Part shown: positions 45,345-55,245 of the stretch, piece after piece
How the letters are laid out: each line of letters starts with the position of its first letter
Numbering within the stretch: the first letter of the stretch is position 1
Assembly: GCA_937871505.1 (NCBI GenBank)
Contig: CALMPF010000057.1
Coordinates: forward strand, 89,005-153,004
Length of the DNA stretch: 64,000 nucleotides
Direction: 5' to 3'
Source: an uncultured Planctomycetia bacterium
GTDB lineage: Bacteria > Planctomycetota > Phycisphaerae > Phycisphaerales > SM1A02
Notes under the pieces: generated by a model
Told to the model about the DNA's origin: nothing
Databases searched by the model: none
What the model saw: only the letters and a program-made list of their open reading frames with translations
Translations under genes and position numbers: made by a program

Positions 45345-47036
45345 ATGACATCGCCCGGTTCGAGAGAGACGCACGCTGCGCGGGGAGGATCGGGGGTGCG
45401 GTGCACGGCTCCGCGGCAGCGACTCCGCGCGTCGGTGCGCCGCCTGATGTGCGATCAGATCACGCCGGTGCTCGCCTACCGGCGCCTCGTCGGTCCGGAT
45501 GAACGGACAGCGCCGTCCTTTCTCTTCGAATCGGTCGAGACCGGCGGGAGAGCGGGGCGTCACTCGATGCTCGGAGCCCGACCCGCGGCGGAGATCGTCG
45601 TCCGCGGCCGCGAGGTGACCGTGGTCGACCACCGCTCCGCGGCGACGCGGAGGTTCGAGAGCGCCGACCCGCTCGCCGCCATCGCCGAGCTCGCGGGCGC
45701 CTTCGAGGTCGTCGAGCGCGCCGGCGCGATGCCGACCTGCTTCCGCGGCGGATGGGTGGGGTACGTCGGCTACGACAGCGTCCGATGGATGGAGCCGGAG
45801 AAGCTCCCCTTCGAGCGTGCGCCGCGCGACGATCGCGCGCTGCCGGAACTCCATCTCGGCCTCTATCCCGAGGTGGTGATCTTCGATCACGTCGACAAGA
45901 CGATGGCGATCGTCGTCCACGAGCCGCTGGAGGGCGATTCCGCGGCGGGCTTCCTGTCGCTCGGGAGCTCCGGGGCGGTTTCGGCGGCCCGGGATGCCGC
46001 GGTCTCGGCCGAAGCGCGACTCGATGCGATCGAGGCCCGGCTCGAGCGCGACGAGGTGCTCCTCCGGGGCGGCGCCATCGACATCGACCTCGCTGCGCGG
46101 CCGCGGACCCCTGCGCGCAGCAGCCTGTCGCAGGCTGCGTTCGAGGAGGCGGTGCGCCGCGCCCAGGAGTACATCGCGGCGGGGGACATCTTCCAGGTCG
46201 TCCTGAGCCAGCGGCTCGTGCGGACGACGAAGGCCGATCCCTTCGACATCTACCGCGCCCTGCGGATCGTGAATCCGAGTCCCTACCAGATCTACCTCCA
46301 GGCGGCGGGGGCGATCCTGGTGGCGGCGAGCCCCGAGATCCTTTGCCGCGTGCGCGGCGGCACGGTCGTCAGCCGCCCGCTCGCGGGGACGCGGCCGCGC
46401 GGCGCCGACGAGGCCGCCGACCTCCGGCTCGAGCGCGAGCTGCTCGCCGACGGGAAGGAGCGAGCCGAGCACATCATGCTCGTCGACCTCGGGCGCAACG
46501 ACCTCGGCCGGATCGCCCGCGCCGGAAGCGTCGCCATCGAGCGCTGCATGGAGGTCGAGCGCTACAGCCACGTCATGCACATCTCCTCGACGCTGACCGC
46601 TGCGCTCGCCGATGGCCTGGACTGCTGGTCCGCCCTGCGCTCGTCGCTTCCGGTGGGGACGGTCAGCGGAGCGCCGAAGGTCCGCGCGATGCAGGTCATC
46701 GATGAGCTCGAGCCGATCCGGCGCGGACCCTACGGCGGCGGCATCGGCTGCGTCGGCTTCGATGGCGACATGGACATGGCGCTCGCGCTTCGCACGATGG
46801 TCGTGCCGACTTCGCCGCCTGCGGCGGAGGAGCGGAGCGAGCAGGGCGGCAGCGCCCCGGCGCGGCGCGACGAAGCCGCTTCGCGCCGGTGGACGGTCCA
46901 CCTTCAGGCGGGTGCGGGCATCGTCGCCGAGAGCGTTCCCCAACGCGAGTACGAGGAGACGCTCAGCAAGGCGGCCGCACTGGGCCGGGCGATCGACCTT
47001 GCGGAGGTCGCATTCGCCGACCCTCCGAGAGCCTGA
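45345..47036 (+). CDS. trpE: Anthranilate synthase component I
   Basis: A protein of 563 residues. N-terminal anthranilate-synthase domain: LTPVLAYRR-type start (ITPVLAYRRLVGPDERTAPS, FLFESVETGGRAGRHSMLG). The chorismate-binding domain has AQEYIAAGDIFQVVLSQRL, NPSPYQIYLQAAGAILVAAS, RPLAGTRPRG, HIMLVDLGRNDLGRIA, LPVGTVSGAPKVRAMQVID and GGGIGCVGFDGDMDMALALR, ending HLQAGAGIVAESVPQREYEE. It makes anthranilate from chorismate with TrpG. The ATG at 45345 is chosen since the conserved region begins about 30 residues in; 45447 would truncate it. The 3' end overlaps the convergent zinc-ribbon gene by 74 nt. Confidence 0.95.
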   Translation: MTSPGSRETHAARGGSGVRCTAPRQRLRASVRRLMCDQITPVLAYRRLVGPDERTAPSFLFESVETGGRAGRHSMLGARPAAEIVVRGREVTVVDHRSAATRRFESADPLAAIAELAGAFEVVERAGAMPTCFRGGWVGYVGYDSVRWMEPEKLPFERAPRDDRALPELHLGLYPEVVIFDHVDKTMAIVVHEPLEGDSAAGFLSLGSSGAVSAARDAAVSAEARLDAIEARLERDEVLLRGGAIDIDLAARPRTPARSSLSQAAFEEAVRRAQEYIAAGDIFQVVLSQRLVRTTKADPFDIYRALRIVNPSPYQIYLQAAGAILVAASPEILCRVRGGTVVSRPLAGTRPRGADEAADLRLERELLADGKERAEHIMLVDLGRNDLGRIARAGSVAIERCMEVERYSHVMHISSTLTAALADGLDCWSALRSSLPVGTVSGAPKVRAMQVIDELEPIRRGPYGGGIGCVGFDGDMDMALALRTMVVPTSPPAAEERSEQGGSAPARRDEAASRRWTVHLQAGAGIVAESVPQREYEETLSKAAALGRAIDLAEVAFADPPRA

Positions 47037-47904
47037 GGGCCTCGGCGCGGCGGACGGCCTCGCCGCCGGTCACGAGGGGCTCGTCGACCACGTCGGCGGG
47101 ATCGAGCGACGTCCGCCCGAGCACGATCGCAGCGAGGAGCATCAGGGCCCAGATGATCACGCTCGCGAGCGCCAGGAGGCCGAGCGCGATGAGCAGCGCG
47201 GAGCCCCAGGGATCGACCGGGACGCTGGGACTGCGAGCCTGCGCGAGCGCCCAGCTCGCTCCGGCCCCGAGCAGGAGGAGCATGGCCGCCGAGGCGATCG
47301 CCACGCCGGCGATGGTCTCCGAGCCGATGCGGTCGGGGGCCCGCAGCGCCAGCGCAGCGCGGGCGAAGAGCGCTGCGGCGGCAAGCCCCGCCGCGCTGGA
47401 GCTCATCAGGAGGAACGCCGCCGCCGATGCGACCGGCACCAGCGCTCCGTGCCCGCTCCAGGCGCCCGCGACCATGAGCAGGAGCGCCATCGCCGCCAGA
47501 GCCGTCTCCGCCGCGGCTGCCTTCCGAAGATGCCCGGCGCGGCGATGCAGCACGCCGTCGATTCCGGCCACGTGGCACCGAAGCTGCGTTGCCGCGATGA
47601 GCCGAAGCGCACCTCCGAGCAGCAGCAGGAGCGCCGCGACGGGGTTGGCCCACCCGGCGAAGGAGACGACCGCGGCGAGCAGCGTCGTGACTGACGATCG
47701 GGCAAACGAGCGCGCTGCGCCGCCGCTGCCGATGGCCGCCCGCGCGTCGGCGAGCACCGCGCTCGCGGCGGCGCCGCACTCCGGGCAGGCGCCCAGCGCC
47801 CGCAGTCCGCGGAGGTTGTAGCCGCAGCCGGGGCACGCGAGATCGACGACGATCCGCGCCGTGGGCGAGACGTAGCGCCGTTCGAGGATCGAACTCCATG
47901 CCAT
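46963..47904 (-). CDS. Zinc-ribbon membrane protein of unknown function
   Basis: A protein of 313 residues. The N-terminus has a zinc ribbon, ACPGCGYNLRGL followed by GACPECGAAA (C-x-x-C pairs). It is followed by about six hydrophobic helices (for example VTTLLAAVVSFAGWANPVAA, LLLLLGGALRLIAATQL, ALAAMALLLMVAGAWSG, LLIALGLLALASVIIWALML). The C-terminus is basic. This architecture (zinc ribbon plus transmembrane region, no other domain) is common among uncharacterised planctomycete proteins. The last 74 nt overlap the end of trpE on the opposite strand. Confidence 0.7.
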   Translation of the reverse strand: MAWSSILERRYVSPTARIVVDLACPGCGYNLRGLRALGACPECGAAASAVLADARAAIGSGGAARSFARSSVTTLLAAVVSFAGWANPVAALLLLLGGALRLIAATQLRCHVAGIDGVLHRRAGHLRKAAAAETALAAMALLLMVAGAWSGHGALVPVASAAAFLLMSSSAAGLAAAALFARAALALRAPDRIGSETIAGVAIASAAMLLLLGAGASWALAQARSPSVPVDPWGSALLIALGLLALASVIIWALMLLAAIVLGRTSLDPADVVDEPLVTGGEAVRRAEALRLSEGRRMRPPQGRSPGPVRPPC

Positions 47905-48358
47905 GCGCGAGCTCTCTCTCAGCGGGGGACGACGGGCGGCGGCAAGTCGGGGAGCGGCGCCGGGGAATGCCTCGGGCCATCCGCAGCCGGCACGCGGCGC
48001 CGGCGCGGGGGAGCGCGCGGCGGCACCCAACACTACAGCGCTGGGACTCGTCTGCTGCGGCCGCCGGGCGGGCGATGTCTCGAGAGGTCGCGATCGACCT
48101 TCGAATCGCCGTCGCCCGCGACCGCGAAAACGGGGAACAACTCCGGTCGGCCGGAGTATAAGTTCTCAGCCCCCGATCCCAGTCCCGCCGCCTCGCCGCC
48201 GCTCCCCTCCGGTTTCTGCGCTGTGACGCGAAGACCGTCGACGGGGAGTATCGTGGGACGAAGTCGGGGCGGTCGCCATGCGGCGCCTGCGATCGTTCCA
48301 TCCTCCGAAGTCGGCCTTTCGACTTCGTCCCGGCAGGCAGTTCACCGTCTCAAGCCAC
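47905..48358. other. Divergent promoter region before the CtpA-type protease
   Basis: No gene, repeat or terminator was recognised. Short AGTATAAG at about 48155 is the most promoter-like stretch for the + strand but has no clear -35. The protease start could also be the ATG at 48278, which would use part of this region. Confidence 0.4.
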
Positions 48359-50806
48359 ATGCAGCCCACATTCCTCCCTCTCTCCGCGGGCCGTCCGACG
48401 GATGGTCGCCCGGGCCGCTCGCTCCTCCGCGCCCGCCTCGCCCTCGCCGTCGCCTACGCCGCGACGCTCGGCTTCGCGCCGCTGCTTGCGTCCGCGACCT
48501 TGCCCGGCGCGCTGCCGACGGCGCCGCTCTTGGTCCCGGCGCTCCAGGGCGCGGCGACCGCCGGCCGCACGATCGCGGCCCCGGCCTCGCCGAAGGGACT
48601 TTCGGTCTCGGAGTGGTCCGACCGCGTCTGGACGATCGCGAAGGAGGGCGATGCGGCGACGCTCGATCGCTTCCTGTCCGACGTTCCCGACGGCCGGGCT
48701 TCCGCGGACATCGAACGGCTGCGCGAGTCGATCGACGCGATGCACCGCGCCCGGATCCGCTCCCAGGATGAGCGCCGGGCCGAGTTCGAGAAGGCGATGG
48801 CGGAGCTGCGCGAGGAGGCGGCGAAGGGGAACATCGCCAAGGCGATGACCGCCGCGAGCCTCGCGCGCATCCTCTCCGACGACTGGAAGCTCGAGCTCGG
48901 CGATCCCGCGGTCTCCGACCTCCTGGCGAGCGCCGAGGCGACGGCGAAGCAGGCCGAGGCCTCGGGAGACTGGCTGCTCGCGCAGGAGCTGCTCTTCCGG
49001 CTGCGCCAGATCGTCGAGCGCACCGATCGTCCGGCGGACGAGAAGCGGTACAACGACGCCCTCGACGAACTCAACCGCCGGATCGGCCTGCTCGCCCAGT
49101 ACGCTCCGCGGCAGCTCTGGGAACTGCGGCGGAGGCAGGCCGAGCGGCTTCGTCCGGATGACGCCTTCCCGGCGTTCAACGCCGGCGGAAGCGACGACTG
49201 GAAGGACGAGCTCCGCGGGATCACCCAGCCGATGCTGATGGCGGCGCTGCGGACCACCGCGGCGGAGCACCTCAACAACGAGGGATGGGCGCCGCTGCTC
49301 CTCGGCGGCCTCGACGCGCTTCGCATCCTCGCGACCACCGAAGCGCTCGCGGAGACCTTTCCCGGCCTCGGCGACGAAGCGAAGGTCGCCGCGTGGGTCG
49401 CCACGATCGATGAGCTTCGCGCGGGCGTCGAGGCCAAGCCGCCGCGCGCTCTCGGGCGCGGCGACTATCGCGAGCTGATCGGCGCCCTGATCCGGCGCAA
49501 CCGCGAGACGGTCGATCTCCGCGAGGACGTCCTCTTCAAGGAGTTCGGCGAAGGAGCGACCTATCGGCTCTCGCAGCTCTTCGACGATCAGTACACCGAG
49601 ATCATCTGGCCCCAGCGCCTGCGCCGGTTCGAGCAGCAGACCGAGGGGCACTTCGTCGGCGTCGGGATCCTGATCCGCCAGAACGAGAAGCGCGAGATCA
49701 TCGTCGTCAATCCCCTCGAGGGCTCGCCCGCGTACCGCGCCGGCCTGCGCCCCGAGGACCGGATCGTCACCGTCGACGGGGAGGCGACCGTCGGCTGGAG
49801 CCTCACCAAGGCGGTCGACAACATCACCGGTCCGCGCGGCAAGGAGGTCCGCCTCGGGGTGGCCCGCGGCGAGGGCGACGACGCGGAGACGCTCGATGTC
49901 CCCGTGGTGCGCGACAGCATCAAGATCCGCTCCGTCAACGGGTGGTGGAAGCGCAGCCTCGACTCGGGCGGCAACCCCGAGTGGGACTGGATGATCGATC
50001 CGCTCGGACGCATCGGCTACATCCGCCTGACCAGCTTCAACGATGACAGCTATGCCGACTTCCTCGATGCCGTCCGCCAGATGCGCGCGACCGGACGCCT
50101 GCGCGGGCTCATCGTCGACGTGCGCAACAACCCGGGCGGCCTCCTGAAGTCGGCCGTCGAGTTCAGCAGCCTCTGGATCCCCCGCGGCGACATCGTCTCC
50201 GGACAGGATCGCAACGGCCGCGAGAAGTTCCGCTACGGTGCCGTCCCCACCCGTCCCGATGCGTCGCTCGCGGGCGTGCCGACGGTGATCCTCATCAACG
50301 AGGGATCGGCGAGCGCCAGCGAGATCCTCGCGGGCGCCCTCCAGGCGCACGAGGCGGCGGTGATCGTCGGCGAGCGGACGTTCGGCAAGGGCAGCGTCCA
50401 GACCGTCCACGACATCAGCGATGCCGGGCACGGCGCGATGGTCAAGCTGACGACGCAGCACTACATCCTGCCGCCGCGGGCGGGGGAGACGAGCGGCAGG
50501 CGCGTCCATCGACAGCCCGGCGCGGTCGACTGGGGCGTCAACCCGGACATCGCCGTGACCATGACGCCGCAGCAGCTCGAGGCATCGGCCCGGCTGCGGC
50601 AGGAGGCCGACTACATCGCCACCACGGTGGGCATCTCGCGCCTCAGCCAGGATGAGCACGAAGCGAAGCGCTCGCGGAACGACGTCCGCAACCTCCTCGT
50701 CGAGGGTCTCGACCCGCAGCTCCAGAGCGCGCTGATCATCCTCCAATCGAGGATCCTCAAGGACCTCGAGGAGTCGGTCATCGCGCAGCGGTCGGAACGG
50801 TCCTAG
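48359..50806 (+). CDS. C-terminal processing protease (S41, CtpA type)
   Basis: About 815 residues. Signal peptide ARLALAVAYAATLGFAPLLA. A helical N-terminal region (to about 425) is unlike the short one of CtpA and closer in size to tail-specific protease Prc. The PDZ domain (about 430-510) has FVGVGILIRQ and GSPAYRAGLRPEDRIVTVDG. The protease domain has RIGYIRLTSFNDDSYADFLD, GLIVDVRNNPGGLLKSAVEF, the catalytic Ser region LINEGSASASEILAGALQAH and the catalytic Lys in TFGKGSVQTVH. It would process periplasmic proteins at C-termini. An in-frame ATG at 48278 would add 27 residues; 48359 places the signal peptide nearer the N-terminus. Confidence 0.9.
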   Translation: MQPTFLPLSAGRPTDGRPGRSLLRARLALAVAYAATLGFAPLLASATLPGALPTAPLLVPALQGAATAGRTIAAPASPKGLSVSEWSDRVWTIAKEGDAATLDRFLSDVPDGRASADIERLRESIDAMHRARIRSQDERRAEFEKAMAELREEAAKGNIAKAMTAASLARILSDDWKLELGDPAVSDLLASAEATAKQAEASGDWLLAQELLFRLRQIVERTDRPADEKRYNDALDELNRRIGLLAQYAPRQLWELRRRQAERLRPDDAFPAFNAGGSDDWKDELRGITQPMLMAALRTTAAEHLNNEGWAPLLLGGLDALRILATTEALAETFPGLGDEAKVAAWVATIDELRAGVEAKPPRALGRGDYRELIGALIRRNRETVDLREDVLFKEFGEGATYRLSQLFDDQYTEIIWPQRLRRFEQQTEGHFVGVGILIRQNEKREIIVVNPLEGSPAYRAGLRPEDRIVTVDGEATVGWSLTKAVDNITGPRGKEVRLGVARGEGDDAETLDVPVVRDSIKIRSVNGWWKRSLDSGGNPEWDWMIDPLGRIGYIRLTSFNDDSYADFLDAVRQMRATGRLRGLIVDVRNNPGGLLKSAVEFSSLWIPRGDIVSGQDRNGREKFRYGAVPTRPDASLAGVPTVILINEGSASASEILAGALQAHEAAVIVGERTFGKGSVQTVHDISDAGHGAMVKLTTQHYILPPRAGETSGRRVHRQPGAVDWGVNPDIAVTMTPQQLEASARLRQEADYIATTVGISRLSQDEHEAKRSRNDVRNLLVEGLDPQLQSALIILQSRILKDLEESVIAQRSERS

Positions 50807-50981
50807 GCGCGACCCGTCAGATGCGGGTTCACTCGGCGGGGCGGCGTCGCCGCATCGATCCGATGAGGCGGCCGAGGTCCCGGGGAGGATCGCAGGGACG
50901 TGGCATCCGTGGCACCTACCCTGCGCCTTTCCGATGCGACTCGGCGCCGGCCGACGCCACCGCGCCACGACTCCGCCGCCC

Positions 50982-52223
50982 ATGAAGCCGATCCCCATCG
51001 CCACGCCACCCGCCATTGCCGCCGGAGTCGCCTCCCAGACCGCAGGAGGCGGGGGCCCGGCAGCGGCGGCGGGCGTCGACCCCTCGACGCCGGGCGGGGG
51101 CAAGCTCCCGTGGCCTGCGCAGGGCGGCGCCGCACCGATCCAGCTTCAGGCGGGCCTGCTCGGGACCATCGGCTCGATCGTCCGCAAGATCGTCAACACG
51201 ACCACGACCCTGCTCGTCGTCGATGAGGGCGTGGCGGAGACGCACGGCCCGGTGGTCGTCCAGTCGCTGGCCGCCGAGGGATTCGCGGTCGGCACCTCGA
51301 TCGTCAAGGCCGAAGAGAGCCTCAAGACGATGGAGACGGTCGCGCGGCTCTACGGCGAGATGCTCGCTTGCGGCGTCGATCGCGAGAGCGTCGTCGTCGT
51401 CCTCGGCGGCGGGACCGTCGGAGACATCGGCGGCTTCGCCGCGGCCACGTACATGCGCGGGGTCGCGACGGTGCTGGTCCCGACGACGCTGCTGGCGATG
51501 GTCGATGCGTCCATCGGCGGCAAGACAGGCGTCAACCTGCCCCTCCCCGGCGGCACGCTGGGCAAGAACCTCGCCGGCGCGTTCTGGCCGCCGCGCGCGA
51601 TCATCGACGATCCCGAGACCCTGCGCACCCTTCCGGCGCGCGAGCTCCGCTGCGGTCTCGCGGAGTGCGTCAAGCACGCGCTGATCGGCGATCCCGATCT
51701 GATCGACTACATCGAGAGCCGGCGGGCGGAGATCCTCGCGCTCGAGACGGAGTCGCTGACCGGGCTGCTCGCCCGCAGCATCGCCGTCAAGGCGCGGATC
51801 GTCGCCGAGGATCCCTACGAACGCTCGTCGCGGGCGCAGCTCAACCTCGGCCACACCTTCGGTCACGCGATCGAGCCGGAGCCCGCGCTCGGGCTCCGCC
51901 ACGGCGAGGCGGTCTCGATCGGACTCTGCGCGGCGATGCGGCTCGCCCGGCTGCGCGGCATGGTCGCGGAGGCCCAGGTGCGGCGCGTCGAACGCCTGCT
52001 CGACGCCATCGGCCTCCCGACGCGCGTTCCTCCGGCGAAGGCGGATCGCGCAGCCGCGGTCGATCGCGATCGCGTGCTGCGCGCGATGCGCGTCGACAAG
52101 AAGAACCGCGCCGGCAGGATCCGCCTCGTGCTTCCCGACGGAATCGGCCGCGTCCGGATCATCGACGACGTCCCCGAAGCGGAGATCCGCGAGGCGTGGG
52201 AGGAAGTCGGCATGGGGAGGTAG
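50982..52223 (+). CDS. aroB: 3-dehydroquinate synthase
   Basis: A protein of about 413 residues. After a Gly/Ala/Pro-rich N-terminal extension of about 60 residues comes the core: VVVVLGGGTVGDIGGFAAAT (NAD binding), VPTTLLAMVDASIGGKTGVN, the metal-binding Glu in LRCGLAECVKHALIGD, and the metal-binding His residues in LNLGHTFGHAIE and LRHGEAVSIG. Basic residues of DKKNRAGRIRLVLP are also conserved. It converts DAHP to 3-dehydroquinate in the shikimate pathway, which supplies chorismate to trpE nearby. The ATG at 50982 is preferred to 50934. It is convergent with the dipeptidase gene. Confidence 0.95.
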   Translation: MKPIPIATPPAIAAGVASQTAGGGGPAAAAGVDPSTPGGGKLPWPAQGGAAPIQLQAGLLGTIGSIVRKIVNTTTTLLVVDEGVAETHGPVVVQSLAAEGFAVGTSIVKAEESLKTMETVARLYGEMLACGVDRESVVVVLGGGTVGDIGGFAAATYMRGVATVLVPTTLLAMVDASIGGKTGVNLPLPGGTLGKNLAGAFWPPRAIIDDPETLRTLPARELRCGLAECVKHALIGDPDLIDYIESRRAEILALETESLTGLLARSIAVKARIVAEDPYERSSRAQLNLGHTFGHAIEPEPALGLRHGEAVSIGLCAAMRLARLRGMVAEAQVRRVERLLDAIGLPTRVPPAKADRAAAVDRDRVLRAMRVDKKNRAGRIRLVLPDGIGRVRIIDDVPEAEIREAWEEVGMGR

Positions 52224-52331
52224 GGGAGCGGGGCGGCGCTGGTCCGCCCTTCGGATGTGCCCATTCGGGCGACTCGCCGCGCGGCTGCCGGCCGCCAAGC
52301 CCTTGCCGTTGCCGTTGCCGATGCCGGTGCG

Positions 52332-53369
52332 CTACGGCAGCGCCTGCCTGAGGAGCCTCAGCCAGTTCCGGTGCGCGAAACCCTCGACCTCGGCGGCGCT
52401 CCACCCGCGCGATGCCAGCGCGGCAGGGAGCGACGGAAGGCGCTCGGGATCGTCCACGCCCTCGGGGAGTTCCGCCGGGCCGAAGCCGCCGTCGAGGTCG
52501 GAGCCGAGGGCCGCCATGCGGCGCGTCCCCGCGACCGCCGCGACGTGCTCGAGATGTGCGACGCAGTCGTCGATGGTCGCCCGCTCCGACGGGTGCAGGA
52601 ACCTCCCGAAGAGGTTGAGCCCGATGACCGCATCCCGCGCCGCGAGTGCGCGGATCTGCGCATCCGAGAGGTGCCGCTCGCCGCCCTCGGCGCCGTCCGC
52701 ACGTCTCATGAGGGCGCGGCAGTTGGAGTGCGAGGCGACGACCGCCCCCGTCGCGCGCGCGAGGAGCTCGTCGAAGCCCGCCGACGAGAGATGCGAGACG
52801 TCGTGGATGATCCCCAGCTCGTCGAAGGCCGCGACGAGCTCCCGCCCGAGCGGCGAGAGTCCGCCGGGAGCGGCGTTCCCGCCCGCGGCCCGGGAGCCGC
52901 GGGCCCATGCGAGCCCGACGATGCGCACCCCCGCGTCGAACCACCACGCCGCGTCGTCGACCGTGCGGATCGGATCGGCGCACTCCATGAGCAGGAGCGC
53001 GGGAAGGGGATCTCCGGCGCGGAGAGCGCCGCTCGGAAGCTCAGCGGCGGTGCGCACCAGCCGGATGGCGCCGCGCGCCTCGAGATCGCGATAGAGATCG
53101 AGCTGGCGGCGCCCGGCGATCTCCGCGGCCCTGCCGTCGTCATCCTCGGGGTAGGCGACGGGATCGCCGGGCGAGCCTCCGCGCTCGGTGAAGATCGTCG
53201 CCAGCACCAGGCCGACGCCGCCGCGGCGGAGGGCCGGGATCGTGACGCAGCCGGAGTCGTCCGCGGCGCGCTCGGCGAGCAGGTCGCGCCCGCAGAGACC
53301 GATCGTCGCGAGGTCGAGATGTCCATCGACGATCCACGGCGCAGGCCCATCGTGTTCCGTTCCCGCCAT
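52332..53369 (-). CDS. Membrane dipeptidase (peptidase M19)
   Basis: A protein of 345 residues. The M19 zinc motifs are present: VDGHLDLA (His and Asp ligands), HDVSHLS, VASHSNCRAL and GSDLDGGFG (usual DFDG). The TIM-barrel amidohydrolase fold would split dipeptides or, in some members, act on D-amino-acid-containing dipeptides. There is no signal peptide, so it is cytoplasmic. The start at 53369 is chosen because the conserved region begins 13 residues in; upstream residues are low-complexity and overlap the dispersed repeat. An alternative is another amidohydrolase substrate. Confidence 0.92.
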   Translation of the reverse strand: MAGTEHDGPAPWIVDGHLDLATIGLCGRDLLAERAADDSGCVTIPALRRGGVGLVLATIFTERGGSPGDPVAYPEDDDGRAAEIAGRRQLDLYRDLEARGAIRLVRTAAELPSGALRAGDPLPALLLMECADPIRTVDDAAWWFDAGVRIVGLAWARGSRAAGGNAAPGGLSPLGRELVAAFDELGIIHDVSHLSSAGFDELLARATGAVVASHSNCRALMRRADGAEGGERHLSDAQIRALAARDAVIGLNLFGRFLHPSERATIDDCVAHLEHVAAVAGTRRMAALGSDLDGGFGPAELPEGVDDPERLPSLPAALASRGWSAAEVEGFAHRNWLRLLRQALP

Positions 53370-53745
53370 CGCCGATCGTACCGACGGCGGGGGTCGCGCG
53401 CAGGATCCCTCCCCACGGTGGCCCGGCCCTCTCGCACGTCGGCCCCGAGCTTCGACGCCGTGAAACGCCGCTTCGGACGACCTCGCGACGAAGCGAAGGG
53501 GCGCTGTAGTGTCAAGGTCGGCGGACCTCGGAGGCATGCGCGAACCGGGGCGATCGGGCGCCGAGCTTCCGCGATCCGGTGCGGAACCGGCGCGCCGTCG
53601 CTGCACTGCGCCGCCTGAAGACCCGGCGCGGAAGGCCGGAAGACCCGCGGTCTCGAAGGCCGTGCCGCCGACTTCCGCTCCGCGAAGGACCGCCGGACCG
53701 GCGATGCGCCCCCGACTCCATCCCGCCGATTCCTCCGCCTGCGCT
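53370..53745. other. Intergenic stretch carrying a dispersed repeat
   Basis: Between the dipeptidase start and the icd stop, both on the minus strand. It holds the repeat at 53447-53511. Nothing else is recognised; open frames are Arg/Ser/Pro-rich. Confidence 0.5.
53447..53511 (+). repeat. Dispersed repeat copy A (65 bp)
   Basis: The first 30 bases, starting GAGCTTCGACGCCGTGAAAC and continuing GCCGCTTCGG, are identical to copy C at 59605. The rest, CGACC-CGCGACGAAGC-AAGGGGCGCTG-AGTG, matches copy B (reverse orientation, 59475-59530). GCTTCG and CGAAGC within it can form a small hairpin. Confidence 0.75.
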
Positions 53746-55245
53746 CTACTGCCCCTGCGCCATCGAATAGCCCCTGATCCCGTCGAATGTCCGCAGCAGC
53801 TCGTACGAGCAGACGACGAACTTCTCCGCGATCCGCTCGAGCAGCGCGATCGCCCGCGCCTGCCCGAAGCTCCCCGCGACGACGCCGTCGCGCAGCTCGA
53901 AGCGCACGCGCCAGTAGTCGACGCACTCGGTGTATGTCGAGCCGGTCGGCCAGACCTGGGTGCCGCGGTTGGAGATCAGGGTGAGCCGGAAGGGGGTGTC
54001 GGTCGAGAGCCGCGTCATCTCCTCGGCCAGCGCGATCGTCGAGAGCGGCGTGTCGAGGTAGATGTCGCAGCCGACGACCTGGGCGACGACGTTCTCGAAG
54101 GTGCGGATCACTTCCTGGTGGCGCGGCCGCTGCGGCGGCTCCGGCGCCGCGGCGCCGGGGGTGCCCGCCTGCGGCTGCGGCACGGTGACGGGCGGAACGC
54201 TCCGCGGGCGCGACCCGAGCCGATCGGCGATCGCCCGCGCGTAGTCGCGCGTGCCGAGGGAGGGCCGTTCGCGGTCGCCGAAGTCGCCCGTCCGCACGCC
54301 GTCCTCGAGGGCCGTCAGCAGCGCGTTCTCGATCGTCGCCGCGTCGTCATGCAGCCCGAGGTGCCGCAGCATCATGATCCCCGAGAGCAGCAGCGCCGTC
54401 GGGTTGGCGACGCCGCGGCCGGCGATGTCCGGCGCCGTGCCGTGCACGGCCTCGAAGATCGAGATGTGCCGACCGATGTTGGCGCTCGGGGCGAAGCCGA
54501 GTCCGCCGACGAGGCCCGCCGCGAGATCGCTCACGATGTCCCCCTGGAGATTCGGCAGCACCACCATCCGGTACTCCTGCGGCCGCATCACGAGGTTCAT
54601 GCAGAGCGCGTCCACGATGACGTCGCCGTGCTCGATCTCCGGGAAGTCCCTTGCGACCGCGCGGAAGCGGTCGAGGAAGAGCCCGTCGGTCATCTTCATG
54701 ATGTTGGCCTTGTGGCCGCAGTGGACGCGGTCGAGCCCGAGGCGCCGCGCGGCCTGGAACGCGAAGCGGCTGACCTGCTCGGAACCCGGCGCGGAGATCA
54801 GCCGCTTGCACTGGATGACGTCGTTGCTCAGCCGATGCTCGACCCCGCCGTACGTATCCTCGAGGTTCTCGCGCACGATGTAGAAGTTGACGTTGATCCC
54901 CGAGCGGCTGTACGGCGTCTCGACGCCGGGGAGCGTGCGGAAGTGGCGCAGGTTGGCGAAGGCGTTCCAGACCTTCCGCGCGGTGACGTTGATCGACTTC
55001 CCGCCGCCGCCCTTGGGCGTCTCCATCGGGCCCTTGAAGAGGATGCCGCACTCCTCGACCGTCCGGATGCAGGCATCGGTCATCCCGCGCGTGTTGCCCT
55101 CCTCGAAGACGCTCCGCCCCATCTCGACCGGGATGAACTCGATGCTGCGGTCTACGCCGGCTGCGCGGAAGACCTCCAGCGCGGCGTCCATGATCTCCGG
55201 ACCGATTCCGTCTCCGGCTGCGAGGGCGATGGGGCGAGTGGGCAT
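53746..55245 (-). CDS. icd: NADP-dependent isocitrate dehydrogenase (Thermus type)
   Basis: A protein of 499 residues. The dehydrogenase core has ALAAGDGIGPEIMDAALEVF, GPMETPKGGGGKSINVTARK, NVNFYIVRENLEDTYGGVEH, RVHCGHKANIMKMTDGLFLD, DALCMNLVMRPQEYRMVVLP, NLQGDIVSDLAAGLVGGLGF and EAVHGTAPDIAGRGVANPTA. The extra C-terminal domain of about 110 residues (from FENVVAQVVGCDIYLDTPLS to the end) distinguishes the Thermus-type NADP enzyme (about 500 residues) from the E. coli type. It is a TCA cycle enzyme, making 2-oxoglutarate and NADPH from isocitrate. A Pro-rich linker joins the two parts. Confidence 0.93.
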   Translation of the reverse strand: MPTRPIALAAGDGIGPEIMDAALEVFRAAGVDRSIEFIPVEMGRSVFEEGNTRGMTDACIRTVEECGILFKGPMETPKGGGGKSINVTARKVWNAFANLRHFRTLPGVETPYSRSGINVNFYIVRENLEDTYGGVEHRLSNDVIQCKRLISAPGSEQVSRFAFQAARRLGLDRVHCGHKANIMKMTDGLFLDRFRAVARDFPEIEHGDVIVDALCMNLVMRPQEYRMVVLPNLQGDIVSDLAAGLVGGLGFAPSANIGRHISIFEAVHGTAPDIAGRGVANPTALLLSGIMMLRHLGLHDDAATIENALLTALEDGVRTGDFGDRERPSLGTRDYARAIADRLGSRPRSVPPVTVPQPQAGTPGAAAPEPPQRPRHQEVIRTFENVVAQVVGCDIYLDTPLSTIALAEEMTRLSTDTPFRLTLISNRGTQVWPTGSTYTECVDYWRVRFELRDGVVAGSFGQARAIALLERIAEKFVVCSYELLRTFDGIRGYSMAQGQ

